A stretch of 64,000 nucleotides of DNA from Pseudomonadales bacterium (GTDB lineage Bacteria > Pseudomonadota > Gammaproteobacteria > Pseudomonadales > Azotimanducaceae): contig JAFMIA010000009.1 in assembly GCA_017854255.1 (NCBI GenBank), forward strand, positions 1-64,000, read 5' to 3'. The notes below the pieces were generated by a model. The model was not told the origin of the DNA, did no database searches, and was given only the letters and a program-made list of their open reading frames with translations. This document shows positions 19,014 through 27,300 of this stretch, in pieces (position 1 is the stretch's first letter; each line of letters opens with the position of its first letter). The position numbers were made by a program, and so were the translations under genes.

Positions 19014-20771
19014 TCAAAGGTTTGTTTTGATACTCAGTTCACGTAGCTGCTTGTCTTCCACCTGACCCGGTGCGGCCGTTAGCAAACAGGTCGCCGTTTG
19101 CGTTTTGGGAAACGCAATAACATCCCTAATCGCCTTGGTACCAGACAACAGCATCACCAACCGATCCAGCCCAAAGGCAATGCCGCCATGGGGCGGGGCC
19201 CCTAATTCAAGCGCTTCAAGCAAAAAACCAAATTTCGACTGTGCTTCTTCATCTGACAGCGCCAAAACATTAAAAATCGCACGCTGACGATCGGGGTCAT
19301 GAACCCGGATCGACCCGCCACCGACCTCGTAACCGTTGATCACCATATCATAGGCTCGTGACCCAACAGCGCCGGGGTCCGCCAACATTTCCTCGACAGA
19401 ACCTGTCGGGTGAGTAAAAGGATGATGAACCGCGGTCCAGGCCTTTGAGTCAGTTTGCTCGAACATTGGGAAATCAATCACCCAACAGGCGGCCCACGCT
19501 TTCTCATACAGGTTGAGATCTTCCGCCAATCGGCACCGCAGGGCACCCAAAGCATCATTGACGACAGAGGCTTTGTCTGCGCCGAAAAAAATCAGATCGT
19601 TGTCTTCGGCATCGAGTCGATCCAATACCTGATGAACCACCCCCTCGGGTAAAAACTTTAAGATCGGGGATTGCAAACCCGCCAAACCTGCAGCCCGATC
19701 ATTGACCTTGATATAAGCCAGCCCTTTGGCACCATAAATTGCCACGAACTTGGTCAGGTCATCGATATTCTTTCGGCTTAAGCGATCGCCCCGGGGTAAT
19801 TTTAGCGCAGCGACTCGACTGCCTGGATCATTGGCCGGACCACTGAAGACCTTGAATTCAACATCGGCCATTAAATCCTCAATATCAACAATTTCCAAAC
19901 CAAAACGAAGATCAGGTCGATCACTCCCAAACCGACGAATTGACTCCTTGTAGGTTAATATTGGGAACGTTGGTAACGTCACCTGAATTAATGCTTCAAA
20001 CAGGCCCGTCACCATTTTCTCAGCAAGATCCATAATGTCTTGCTCGGAAACAAACGCAGCCTCAATATCGATTTGCGTAAACTCTGGTTGCCGATCGGCC
20101 CTCAAATCCTCATCCCGAAAGCATCGTGCAATCTGATAATAACGATCAAACCCCGACACCATCAGCAACTGTTTAAAGATTTGGGGCGATTGTGGCAACG
20201 CATAAAAGCTGCCTGGATGAACCCGTGATGGCACTAGGTAATCCCGAGCGCCTTCTGGCGTCGCTTTGGTTAAAATGGGCGTTTCGAGATCGACGAAGCG
20301 TTGGTCGTTGAGATAATTTCGGACAAAATGCGTCGCCGCTGACCGTAACCGCATGCGGTACTGCATGTCGGGCCGTCTAAGATCGATATACCGGTACCGC
20401 AACCGCACATCTTCGCCGGCCTCGGAATACTCATCCAATTGAAACGGCGGCGTTTTACTTCGATTGAGAATCGTTAACGTTTGACCCAAAACCTCAATCT
20501 CGCCGGTGCTCATTTTTGGGTTTACCGCCGCTGCATCTCTGGCCCGAACTCGGCCCTGAATTGCGACAACAAATTCGTTCCGAACCTGATCCGCCAAGGC
20601 AAAGCTCTCAACGGTATCTGGGTCGAACACAACTTGGACAATGCCGGCATGATCCCGAACATCGAGGAAAATCACGCCGCCGTGATCCCGCCGTCGGTGG
20701 ACCCAACCGCACAAGCTGATCGTTTCATCGATGTGATCAGAACGTACATCGCCGCAATAATGACTTCTCAT
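19014..20771 (-). CDS. aspS: Aspartyl-tRNA synthetase AspS
   Basis: Class II synthetase, 585 residues. N-terminal OB anticodon-binding domain (about 1-105), motif 2 [20 protein letters not shown] near residue 214-233, bacterial insertion (GAD) domain at about 290-410, and motif 3 [12 protein letters not shown] near 527-538. It begins the aspS-yebC-ruvCAB run. Confidence 0.97.
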   Translation of the reverse strand: MRSHYCGDVRSDHIDETISLCGWVHRRRDHGGVIFLDVRDHAGIVQVVFDPDTVESFALADQVRNEFVVAIQGRVRARDAAAVNPKMSTGEIEVLGQTLTILNRSKTPPFQLDEYSEAGEDVRLRYRYIDLRRPDMQYRMRLRSAATHFVRNYLNDQRFVDLETPILTKATPEGARDYLVPSRVHPGSFYALPQSPQIFKQLLMVSGFDRYYQIARCFRDEDLRADRQPEFTQIDIEAAFVSEQDIMDLAEKMVTGLFEALIQVTLPTFPILTYKESIRRFGSDRPDLRFGLEIVDIEDLMADVEFKVFSGPANDPGSRVAALKLPRGDRLSRKNIDDLTKFVAIYGAKGLAYIKVNDRAAGLAGLQSPILKFLPEGVVHQVLDRLDAEDNDLIFFGADKASVVNDALGALRCRLAEDLNLYEKAWAACWVIDFPMFEQTDSKAWTAVHHPFTHPTGSVEEMLADPGAVGSRAYDMVINGYEVGGGSIRVHDPDRQRAIFNVLALSDEEAQSKFGFLLEALELGAPPHGGIAFGLDRLVMLLSGTKAIRDVIAFPKTQTATCLLTAAPGQVEDKQLRELSIKTNL

Positions 20772-20851
20772 AATCTCTTCCCAATACGTTCTAATCTAAA
20801 CTCTTCAAGCACAAGTCGCGCTTGGGTCTTGTTATTGTAGCAATCCAATCG

Positions 20852-21139
20852 CTAATCCGCCGAACTGGATGACGACCCAGAGGACGAGTCAGAGCTGCCT
20901 GAACCGCTTGAGGAACCGCTGGGTGAATCGCCCGAAGCTGAAACGTTTTTCTTCGCCCCAGTTTTGAAATCCGTTTCGTACCACCCACCCCCTTTCAATC
21001 GAAAAGCGGCGGCAGAAATCAGTTTTTTTAACCCTGGATTGTCACAAGCAGGACAATCCACAAGCGGGCTATCCGAAAATTTCTGAATCTTTTCCAGACG
21101 AAATTGACAATTGCTACACAGATATTCGTAGATTGGCAT
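20852..21139 (-). CDS. FmdB-type zinc ribbon protein
   Basis: A 95-residue protein with the putative regulatory (FmdB) zinc-ribbon: MPIYEYLCSNC at residues 1-11 and CPACDNPGLKKLIS near 33-46 supply four Cys. The C-terminal third is a low-complexity Gly/Ser tail ending in Asp. The start at 21139 is the conserved MPIYEY; upstream extension to 21193 is discarded. The family is often found just upstream of aspS, as here; function is unknown. Confidence 0.88.
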   Translation of the reverse strand: MPIYEYLCSNCQFRLEKIQKFSDSPLVDCPACDNPGLKKLISAAAFRLKGGGWYETDFKTGAKKNVSASGDSPSGSSSGSGSSDSSSGSSSSSAD

Positions 21140-21270
21140 CAAGGCACTCCCAACGTGACCCAGGTCACTTCCTGGGCCGCGAATTATACCCAAACCAGCC
21201 CCGACACAACACTACCGAGCGCTCAAACTATAAAAATAGGAAAAAACAATTACCCAACGACTTAAAACAC

Positions 21271-21299
21271 TTGCCCAGAAGGGTTTCATCCGTTATAAA
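21271..21299 (+). promoter_or_regulatory. Sigma-70-like promoter for the HU-like gene
   Basis: TTGCCC at 21271-21276 and TATAAA at 21294-21299 are 17 bases apart, pointing at the gene that starts at 21410. Untranslated leader would be about 100 bases. Confidence 0.5.
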
Positions 21300-21353
21300 A
21301 GCTTCCATGGTCGATCAGGGGGTCAGATCTTGATTTTTTGATTTGTCATATCG

Positions 21354-21367
21354 GTTCACGCGTGAAC
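21354..21367. promoter_or_regulatory. Perfect 14-base palindrome in the HU-like leader
   Basis: GTTCACGCGTGAAC reads the same on both strands and lies between the candidate promoter and the start codon at 21410. Its position fits an operator, but no regulator can be named. Confidence 0.4.
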
Positions 21368-21409
21368 GCTTGGCCCAAACAATTAAATTCAATTAAAAGG
21401 ATGGTTTCC

Positions 21410-21745
21410 ATGGCAGCAAAAAAAGCGACTGCAATCAAAACGAAGTACACAAAAAGCGCCATCATTGATTCCGTTGCCGGAAGCACTGAGCTTAGCAAGA
21501 AGCAAGTCAACGCCGTATTGGACGAACTGACAAGCCTCATTGAGAGACACATCAAGAAAGGCGGCGCAGGTGAGTTCACGCTTCCTGGCCTTATGAAAAT
21601 CAAAACGGTTAAGAAGCCAGCCCGAAAAGCGAAGAAAGGTGTTCCCAATCCTTTCAAGCCAGGCGAAACGATGGATGTTGCAGCAAAGCCTGCTAGCACA
21701 GCCGTTAAGATCCTCCCACTCAAAGGGATGAAAGATTTCGTTTAA
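21410..21745 (+). CDS. HU-family DNA-binding protein
   Basis: A 111-residue basic protein of the HU/IHF fold. After a Lys/Ala-rich arm (MAAKKATAIKTKYTKS) the family core begins with SAIIDSVAGSTELSKKQVN and the GEFTLPGLMKIKTV saddle segment. It is longer and more basic than true HU (90 residues) and lacks the classic RNPQTG arm, carrying ARKAKKGVPNPFKPGET instead, so it belongs to the HU-like nucleoid group rather than hupA/hupB. The start at 21410 has AAGGA eight bases upstream; upstream in-frame ATGs are less suitable. Confidence 0.88.
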   Translation: MAAKKATAIKTKYTKSAIIDSVAGSTELSKKQVNAVLDELTSLIERHIKKGGAGEFTLPGLMKIKTVKKPARKAKKGVPNPFKPGETMDVAAKPASTAVKILPLKGMKDFV

Positions 21746-21762
21746 TCGAAATGCTTTCGAAA

Positions 21763-21788
21763 AAGGCCGCTCCTGCGGCCTTTTTTTT
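21763..21788 (+). terminator. Rho-independent terminator after HU-like gene
   Basis: AAAAGGCCGC TCCT GCGGCC stem-loop followed by eight T (21781-21788). Eighteen bases after the stop codon. Confidence 0.93.
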
Positions 21789-22184
21789 GTCCGATGCTGA
21801 CTAAAAAAGATCCTTAAGCCCCTAAAAACGGCTGCTCGGCAAAAGACGCGCATCAAACCGATCGGTTTTGAGCCCGCGTTATACCAAATCTTCAAAGCAT
21901 AAAGACGCCCCGCCTTTTTCAATATCTTGAATCTGAAAAGCCGAAGCTTATCGACTTCAGTTGTTTCAAAGCGATCCAACCGGCGCTCGTGCGATCCTTA
22001 TCTGAAGACCCGGCAGACAAGGCGTTGCCCTGGAGACCGTCCAATCAAAGAAACGCCTCCACACTTGTTTGGATCTGGCATAAACTGCCCCCCAATCGCA
22101 AGAAAAGACCGCCAAATCGTGTTCTGAAATAGTTCAAACGAACAGATGCGCGTCGGTCTCAAACCAGCAAGGAACTCAAAGGCC
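21789..22184. other. Intergenic stretch upstream of proS
   Basis: About 395 bases with no gene. The only structure I see is a perfect 14-base palindrome AAACCGATCGGTTT at 21855-21868, about 320 bases upstream of proS. The proS promoter must lie in this stretch but no clear pair of boxes stands out. Confidence 0.45.
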
Positions 22185-23903
22185 ATGAAAGCCACGCAAT
22201 TTACGCTTACGACGCTCAAAGAAATGCCCTCGGACGCAGAAATTATTTCCCACCAACTTCTTATAAAAGGCGGCTTCATCCGAAAACTGGCGTCAGGCAT
22301 TTACTCTTGGATGCCGCTCGGTCTTCGGGTGCTTCGTAAAGTAGAAAACATTGTACGGGAAGAAATGGATCGATCCGGCGCTCAGGAATTATTGATGCCG
22401 GTCACGCAACCCGGTGAGCTTTGGGAAGAATCCGGGCGTTGGAAACTGTATGACGAGGGCTTGTTACTCAAATTTAAGGACCGACATGATCGTGATTTTT
22501 GTCTTGGCCCCACTCACGAAGAGGTCATTACCGATATTGCGCGTGCTGAGTTACGCAGTCATAAACAACTTCCGGTTAATTACTACCAAATCCAAACCAA
22601 GTTCAGAGATGAAACGCGGCCCAGGTTTGGGGTGCTTAGGGCCCGCGAATTCATTATGAAAGATGCTTACTCGTTCCATGCCTCCAGTGCCTGCCTTCAA
22701 GACACCTTCGACGTCATGCATGCAACCTATGAACGCATTTTAAACCGTTTGACCCTCGACTTCCGTGCAGTCGATGCCGACAGCGGTAGCATAGGCGGAT
22801 CGGCCTCAACAGAATTTCATGTTTTAGCGGACAGTGGCGAAGATCTCATCGCATTTGGCGCCAAGGGCAACTATGCGGCAAATGTTGAGCTGGCTGAAGC
22901 CCTTATGCCCGCCGAGCAAGACGAACCCTTGCAGCCAATGCACGAGGCGCCGACTCCGGACCAAAAAACCATTGCAGACGTCGTCTCTTTTCTCAACGTC
23001 GATATTACCAAGACCGTTAAAACCCTCATTGTGCGCGGTAAAGACACGCCCCTGGTCGCGCTCATTCTCCGTGGCGATCACACGCTCAACCCATTGAAAG
23101 CCGTAAAAACAGGGCTTATTGACGCGCCAATGACCTTTGCGAGTGAAGACGATATTGCCTCCGAACTGGGCTGCAAACCGGGCTCCATTGGCCCTATTGG
23201 ACTCAAGTGCCCAGTCATTGTTGACCGGGCAGCAAGTGTCATTAAGAACTTCACGTGTGGCGCGAATCAAGACCACCTGCATTTGGCCAACGTGAATTGG
23301 ATCCGAGATGCTGCCCTTGGCAGTGTTGCCGATCTACGAAATATAGAAATTGGAGATCCGGCACCGAACGATGACGGTACAATCGAGATCCGCCGAGGCA
23401 TCGAGGTGGGTCACATCTTTCAACTGGGCAATAAATACAGCGCCCCCATGAAAGCCACTGTCCTGGATGCTGAAGGCAAGTCCCTCACCATGCTGATGGG
23501 CTGTTATGGCATTGGTGTGTCACGCCTTGTTGGCGCGGCAATTGAGCAAAATCATGATGACAAGGGGATTATCTGGCCAGCGAGCATTGCACCCTACGAA
23601 GTCGTTCTCATTCCCATCAATGCCCACAAGTCTGAGGCCGTCCAAACCACCGCGGACGCGCTCTACACCCAACTAAGTACCGCCGGTATTGAAGTGCTCT
23701 TGGATGATCGAGACCAATTGCGACCCGGCGCAAAATTTGCCGACGCAGAACTTTTGGGGTTTCCGCACAGAATCGTCATTGGCGATAGAGCCTTAGCCGA
23801 CGGCGCAGTTGAATACACAGATCGGGCAACGGGCGCAACCGAGGCTTGGCCAATAGAAACCGTTGTACAACGCCTTGTCGCTAATTTGAAAACCGTGCCC
23901 TGA
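22185..23903 (+). CDS. proS: Prolyl-tRNA synthetase ProS (bacterial type)
   Basis: Class IIa synthetase, 572 residues from the start at 22185 ([13 protein letters not shown], matching the family). Motif 2 region contains [21 protein letters not shown] near residues 139-158; the YbaK-like editing insertion occupies about 225-385; motif 3 [10 protein letters not shown] near 437 and the anticodon-binding domain (about 465-572) follow. The 13-codon upstream extension is not family-like. Cytosolic, essential. Confidence 0.97.
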   Translation: MKATQFTLTTLKEMPSDAEIISHQLLIKGGFIRKLASGIYSWMPLGLRVLRKVENIVREEMDRSGAQELLMPVTQPGELWEESGRWKLYDEGLLLKFKDRHDRDFCLGPTHEEVITDIARAELRSHKQLPVNYYQIQTKFRDETRPRFGVLRAREFIMKDAYSFHASSACLQDTFDVMHATYERILNRLTLDFRAVDADSGSIGGSASTEFHVLADSGEDLIAFGAKGNYAANVELAEALMPAEQDEPLQPMHEAPTPDQKTIADVVSFLNVDITKTVKTLIVRGKDTPLVALILRGDHTLNPLKAVKTGLIDAPMTFASEDDIASELGCKPGSIGPIGLKCPVIVDRAASVIKNFTCGANQDHLHLANVNWIRDAALGSVADLRNIEIGDPAPNDDGTIEIRRGIEVGHIFQLGNKYSAPMKATVLDAEGKSLTMLMGCYGIGVSRLVGAAIEQNHDDKGIIWPASIAPYEVVLIPINAHKSEAVQTTADALYTQLSTAGIEVLLDDRDQLRPGAKFADAELLGFPHRIVIGDRALADGAVEYTDRATGATEAWPIETVVQRLVANLKTVP

Positions 23904-23928
23904 GCCTCTGCCGCGGTCAACCCAGCGG

Positions 23929-24384
23929 CTATCCAGAGACCAAAGGCGCACTAATAACCTGCATCACACTGGCCTTCGTTTGAGGTCCAACCAACTGCGC
24001 GGCGATGGTGCCATCCGGTCTGACAATCACGGTCGTGGGCAGGACCGATGGCACCTCATAACCAAATCGCACGGCCGGGTCTTGAATCACAACGGGGAAT
24101 TCAATCTTCATCTTTTCAAGGTCAGCCTGCTGCGTCGAACGCTCGCTGGGCGCATCAAAATTAACCCCGAGCACAATTAAATCAGACCGCGGGTTATGGT
24201 GAATCTCGTTAAACTCAGGAATCTCAGTAATACATGGCCCGCACCAAGTCGCCCAATAATTGATCACCAGCCATCGATCTTTAAGATCTGAATCCGAGAA
24301 CCCGCTGCCGCCAACAACCTCAAAGACCGGTCGCTCGCAACCGACTAATACAACCCAAGCCAAAATCAAAAAACATCGTTTCAT
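23929..24384 (-). CDS. TlpA/ResA-like thioredoxin lipoprotein
   Basis: A 151-residue envelope thiol-disulfide protein. The start at 24384 gives a lipoprotein signal with lipobox VLVGC (Cys16). The thioredoxin fold carries the active site WATWCGPC (Cys48 and Cys51) and the cis-Pro region PSVLPTTVIVRPDG. Probably keeps cytochrome c or other envelope thiols reduced. Convergent with proS, with 25 bases between stops. Specific partner unknown. Confidence 0.9.
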   Translation of the reverse strand: MKRCFLILAWVVLVGCERPVFEVVGGSGFSDSDLKDRWLVINYWATWCGPCITEIPEFNEIHHNPRSDLIVLGVNFDAPSERSTQQADLEKMKIEFPVVIQDPAVRFGYEVPSVLPTTVIVRPDGTIAAQLVGPQTKASVMQVISAPLVSG

Positions 24385-24595
24385 GGACACGATTCCCGTT
24401 TCATTCAAAATGTTATTTTACGTCAGCGCACATCTTTGGCTTGCTGACCGTTTCCTTTACGACGTAACCCCAGCAAATTTACTCAAGCGACGTCCCGGTG
24501 AGATGAAGGCGCCTTCTGATGAGGATATTACCCCAAAACCCGTACCGATCAGACTGCCCAAAATTACGGAACGACGCTGGGTTACAGGCAAGTAA
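24383..24595 (+). CDS. Possible small protein, unknown
   Basis: An open frame of 70 codons divergent from the TlpA-like gene, overlapping its start codon by two bases. The predicted protein begins with a weakly hydrophobic stretch (SFKMLFYVSAHLWLADRFLY) and continues as a charged, Pro-rich tail ending KITERRWVTGK. No ribosome binding site is obvious and I know no homologue. It is listed because the 320-base gap otherwise holds nothing. Confidence 0.3.
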   Translation: MDTIPVSFKMLFYVSAHLWLADRFLYDVTPANLLKRRPGEMKAPSDEDITPKPVPIRLPKITERRWVTGK

Positions 24596-24705
24596 AACCT
24601 TGACCCCCGCATCCAACACGCGTTGGACAAGACGCTATTTTTATTGACGAGCAGGTCTCTCAGCCATTGATCCAGCCTTACATCAACCTCCGCCCCTCGA
24701 CATGC

Positions 24706-25548
24706 TCATTCACGGCCACCGATTTCGGCGACCAACTCCGCGCCCGCTAAAATAATAAGCCAAGAGATATAAATCCAAAGCAGCAACCCAGGCAATACAG
24801 CGAAGGCGCCGTAAACCACCGCCATATCCGAATAGGTCATCACCAGCGCAAAACCAAACCGAGCGACCTCAAAGATCACCGCAACGCCAAGCCCGCCGAG
24901 CAATGCATGCCGCCAGTTCACTAAGGCATTGGGAATGACCCAATAGGCCAGGGTGTACATAGCCGCACTGGTTAAGAACGGCAATATCCAAAGCCCCCAT
25001 TGGGAACCCGCAAGATTAGAAAGATACGGTAATGAAAAAACATAAATCGTAATCGACAATCCCAAGACCAACAGCAGTGGCCCGAGGGTTAGCAGGGCGA
25101 TGTAGACCGCCAACCTGCGCAAACCGGTTCGCGGCGCTGTGACTCGCCAAATTTGATTGAAGGTCTGCTCGATCGTGTTCAGCATTAAAATGGCCGTAAT
25201 GCCCAGCAGGACCGCGCTTGGAATGCTCAAAGTTTGGGCTTGATCTGAGAACTGCCTTAGATATTCTTGGGCCTTGCCGACGCTTTCGGGAACAACATAC
25301 GAGAAAATAACGTTCTCCATCGAACGACTTAAAGCCAGGGACGCCTCAAACGTCGATAGCGACAGATACGCAATCGTCAGCCCAGGCACCAAGGCAAACA
25401 ATGTCTGAAGGGTTAGCGCCCCCGCAATCATCTGACAACGATCTGCCTGACAGTTTTTCGCAAAGCGGCGCACCTTTTCAACTGCGCGCCCGACGCGCGC
25501 TGTTAAAACCACCTCTTTTTGGGCAAAATCTTCGCCTGACTCGTCCAA
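24706..25548 (-). CDS. YihY/virulence factor BrkB-family membrane protein
   Basis: Inner membrane protein of the YihY/BrkB family (once misnamed ribonuclease BN), about 280 residues. A basic N-terminal segment (about 15-40) leads to six hydrophobic segments; family signatures include MIAGALTLQTLFALVPG, LNTIEQTFNQIWRV and the C-terminal VYGAFAVLPGLLLWIYISW. No ATG is available: I use a TTG at 25548; another TTG at 25590 would overlap the divergent arsC-like gene by 26 bases, and a GTG lies further in. Function of the family is unsettled. Confidence 0.82.
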   Translation of the reverse strand: MDESGEDFAQKEVVLTARVGRAVEKVRRFAKNCQADRCQMIAGALTLQTLFALVPGLTIAYLSLSTFEASLALSRSMENVIFSYVVPESVGKAQEYLRQFSDQAQTLSIPSAVLLGITAILMLNTIEQTFNQIWRVTAPRTGLRRLAVYIALLTLGPLLLVLGLSITIYVFSLPYLSNLAGSQWGLWILPFLTSAAMYTLAYWVIPNALVNWRHALLGGLGVAVIFEVARFGFALVMTYSDMAVVYGAFAVLPGLLLWIYISWLIILAGAELVAEIGGRE

Positions 25549-25564
25549 GATCTGCTCGATACCT

Positions 25565-25948
25565 ATGACCCAAACCGTACTGTACCACAATCCAAATTGC
25601 TCAAAATCCCGCGCAGCCCTTGCCCTGTTACAGGCCGAAAATATCCCTTTTTTGATTCGAGAATATCTTCAGGACCCACTTAATCCTGCTGAAATTGCGC
25701 AGCTTCTTGGCTTACTCAAACTCGCGCCGAGCGCCTTGATTCGAATGAACGAGCCTATATTAAAAACAAAGGGCATAAACCTTTCCGATCTCAACGATGA
25801 GGCCTTAATTGATCTCTGCGCGACCTATCCGGTCCTAATTGAGCGCCCAATCCTTTTGCATCACGGATCAGCCTGCATTGGACGCCCTATCGAGAATATC
25901 GTGCGGCTTCTGTCGTCTAGCCTGGACCTTGATGCCGTCGATCCTTAA
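25565..25948 (+). CDS. ArsC-type arsenate reductase
   Basis: A 127-residue thioredoxin-fold reductase of the ArsC/YfgD family, glutaredoxin-dependent. The active-site loop HNPNCSKSR puts the catalytic Cys at residue 12, and Arg60, Arg94 and Arg107 fall at the same positions as the substrate-binding arginines of plasmid R773 ArsC. This favours arsenate reduction over the related Spx function. No ars regulator or efflux gene is nearby, so it stands alone. Divergent from yihY with 16 bases between starts. Confidence 0.88.
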   Translation: MTQTVLYHNPNCSKSRAALALLQAENIPFLIREYLQDPLNPAEIAQLLGLLKLAPSALIRMNEPILKTKGINLSDLNDEALIDLCATYPVLIERPILLHHGSACIGRPIENIVRLLSSSLDLDAVDP

Positions 25949-26155
25949 GCGCTTTGCATGAAATGCGCGCCACAAAAAAACGCGCTGCAGTCAAAGCACA
26001 TTGGCCACTTTGAAGTTACGGTGTATCCAATGATCGGCCCTGACGTCACGAGGCCATCATATCAGCCTGTGGCAGTAGGCTAGGCGGCCTTACCCCAAAG
26101 ACCACAGCTTCAGATTGCGGCCGTCAAGTCCAGAAGGTGTTCGATCACTCGAACA

Positions 26156-26536
26156 TCAATGAATAATTTTCGGAACAGACATCTCGGGGGCACTCGGGGA
26201 CCGTTCAGGTTCAGCATCGACCTCACCCAATGCTTGTGAGCGCCCTTGCTGTTGTCGGACTTCATACCGCCGAGTCACAATCTCACCGTCTAAAATATCC
26301 GGCAATTGCTCAAGAAAAATTTCCATATGTGCGGTCTGAAAGTGATCTTGCAGCGCCTCTACCGACGCCCATTCTTGGAACAATAGGAATTGACGGGGGT
26401 TGGTTAACGACGCGTAAAACTCATAGCTTATGCAACCCGCTTCAAGCCGGCTCGCCGTCGCCATTTCCTGCATCAAGACCTGCGCACGAGACCGCTGATC
26501 TTTAACAACCAGCAAAACACCATGAACAATTATCAT
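26156..26536 (-). CDS. ABM-domain (antibiotic biosynthesis monooxygenase) protein
   Basis: A 126-residue protein whose first 95 residues form an ABM/YgiN-like ferredoxin-like dimer: IIVHGVLLVV, CISYEFYASLTNP, FLLFQEWASVEALQDHFQT and HMEIFLEQLPDIL are the family strands and helices. A 30-residue Glu/Pro/Ser-rich tail follows. The start overlaps the SDR stop by four bases, so it is the last gene of the acyl-CoA operon. Members act on quinones or other small carbonyl compounds; which one here is unknown. Confidence 0.85.
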   Translation of the reverse strand: MIIVHGVLLVVKDQRSRAQVLMQEMATASRLEAGCISYEFYASLTNPRQFLLFQEWASVEALQDHFQTAHMEIFLEQLPDILDGEIVTRRYEVRQQQGRSQALGEVDAEPERSPSAPEMSVPKIIH

Positions 26537-27300
26537 CCCCCTGCTCCATCTTCACGATGAACCGAAAAGCCAGACCAGGCCTGAGAGACCGGCATCAGCT
26601 CGAGCTGATTAACATTGACGTGAGGCGGGCGCATAGCGACCCACAAGATAACTTCAGCAACATCTTCCGCTGACAAGGGCTGCATACCTTGATAGACCGC
26701 GGCAGCTTGCACCTCATCACCACCAAATCGCACTTTGGAGAATTCCGTCTCACACATTCCGGGCTCAATATTGGTGACTCGAATTCCTTTTCCCAAAAGA
26801 TCGGCTCGAAGGTTTCGACTAAATTGCTGAACAAACGCTTTGGTACCCCCATAGACATTACCACCAGGGTAAGGCCAGCTGCCGGCGACCGAGCCTAGAT
26901 TGATAATCTGACCAGCGCCTCGAGTAACCATCCCTGGCAAAATCGCGCGCGTGCAATACATCAAACCTTTGATATTGGTATCCACCATGGCGTCCCAATC
27001 ATCCAGGTCCGCATCATTTGCACCGCCCAATCCCAAGGCCAGTCCAGCACTATTAATTAAGACTGAGACCTCTGCCATTTGATCCGGCAGTGCGGTCAAA
27101 GACGCTAGGACATCGTCCTTATCGCGAACATCGAGTGCAATCGTTAAAACATCGACCTTGCTTGAAAGCGCAGCTTTCACCTCAGCAAGCCGGTCTGCAC
27201 GGCGCGCCACCAGCACCAAATCGAAGCCCGCCTCGGAAAAGCACTTCGCCGCCGCGCGACCAAACCCGGAACTTGCACCTGTAATGACGACACTACCCAT
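26533..27300 (-). CDS. SDR-family NAD(P)-dependent oxidoreductase
   Basis: Short-chain dehydrogenase of the YdfG-like type, 255 residues from the start at 27300. Nucleotide-binding TGASSGFG at residues 7-14, NSAGLALG near 86, catalytic Ser in INLGSVAGSWPY and YGGTK with Tyr and Lys near 150-154, PGMCETEF near 185. YdfG acts on 3-hydroxy acids and malonic semialdehyde, which would suit a propionate-related operon. The ATG lies inside the end of prpE (8-base overlap); a 32-codon upstream extension is discarded. Confidence 0.9.
   Translation of the reverse strand: MGSVVITGASSGFGRAAAKCFSEAGFDLVLVARRADRLAEVKAALSSKVDVLTIALDVRDKDDVLASLTALPDQMAEVSVLINSAGLALGLGGANDADLDDWDAMVDTNIKGLMYCTRAILPGMVTRGAGQIINLGSVAGSWPYPGGNVYGGTKAFVQQFSRNLRADLLGKGIRVTNIEPGMCETEFSKVRFGGDEVQAAAVYQGMQPLSAEDVAEVILWVAMRPPHVNVNQLELMPVSQAWSGFSVHREDGAGG

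Noticed and set aside
22824-23282. Minus-strand frame of 152 codons within proS
   Set aside because: Antisense to a clear proS; no family resemblance or start signals.
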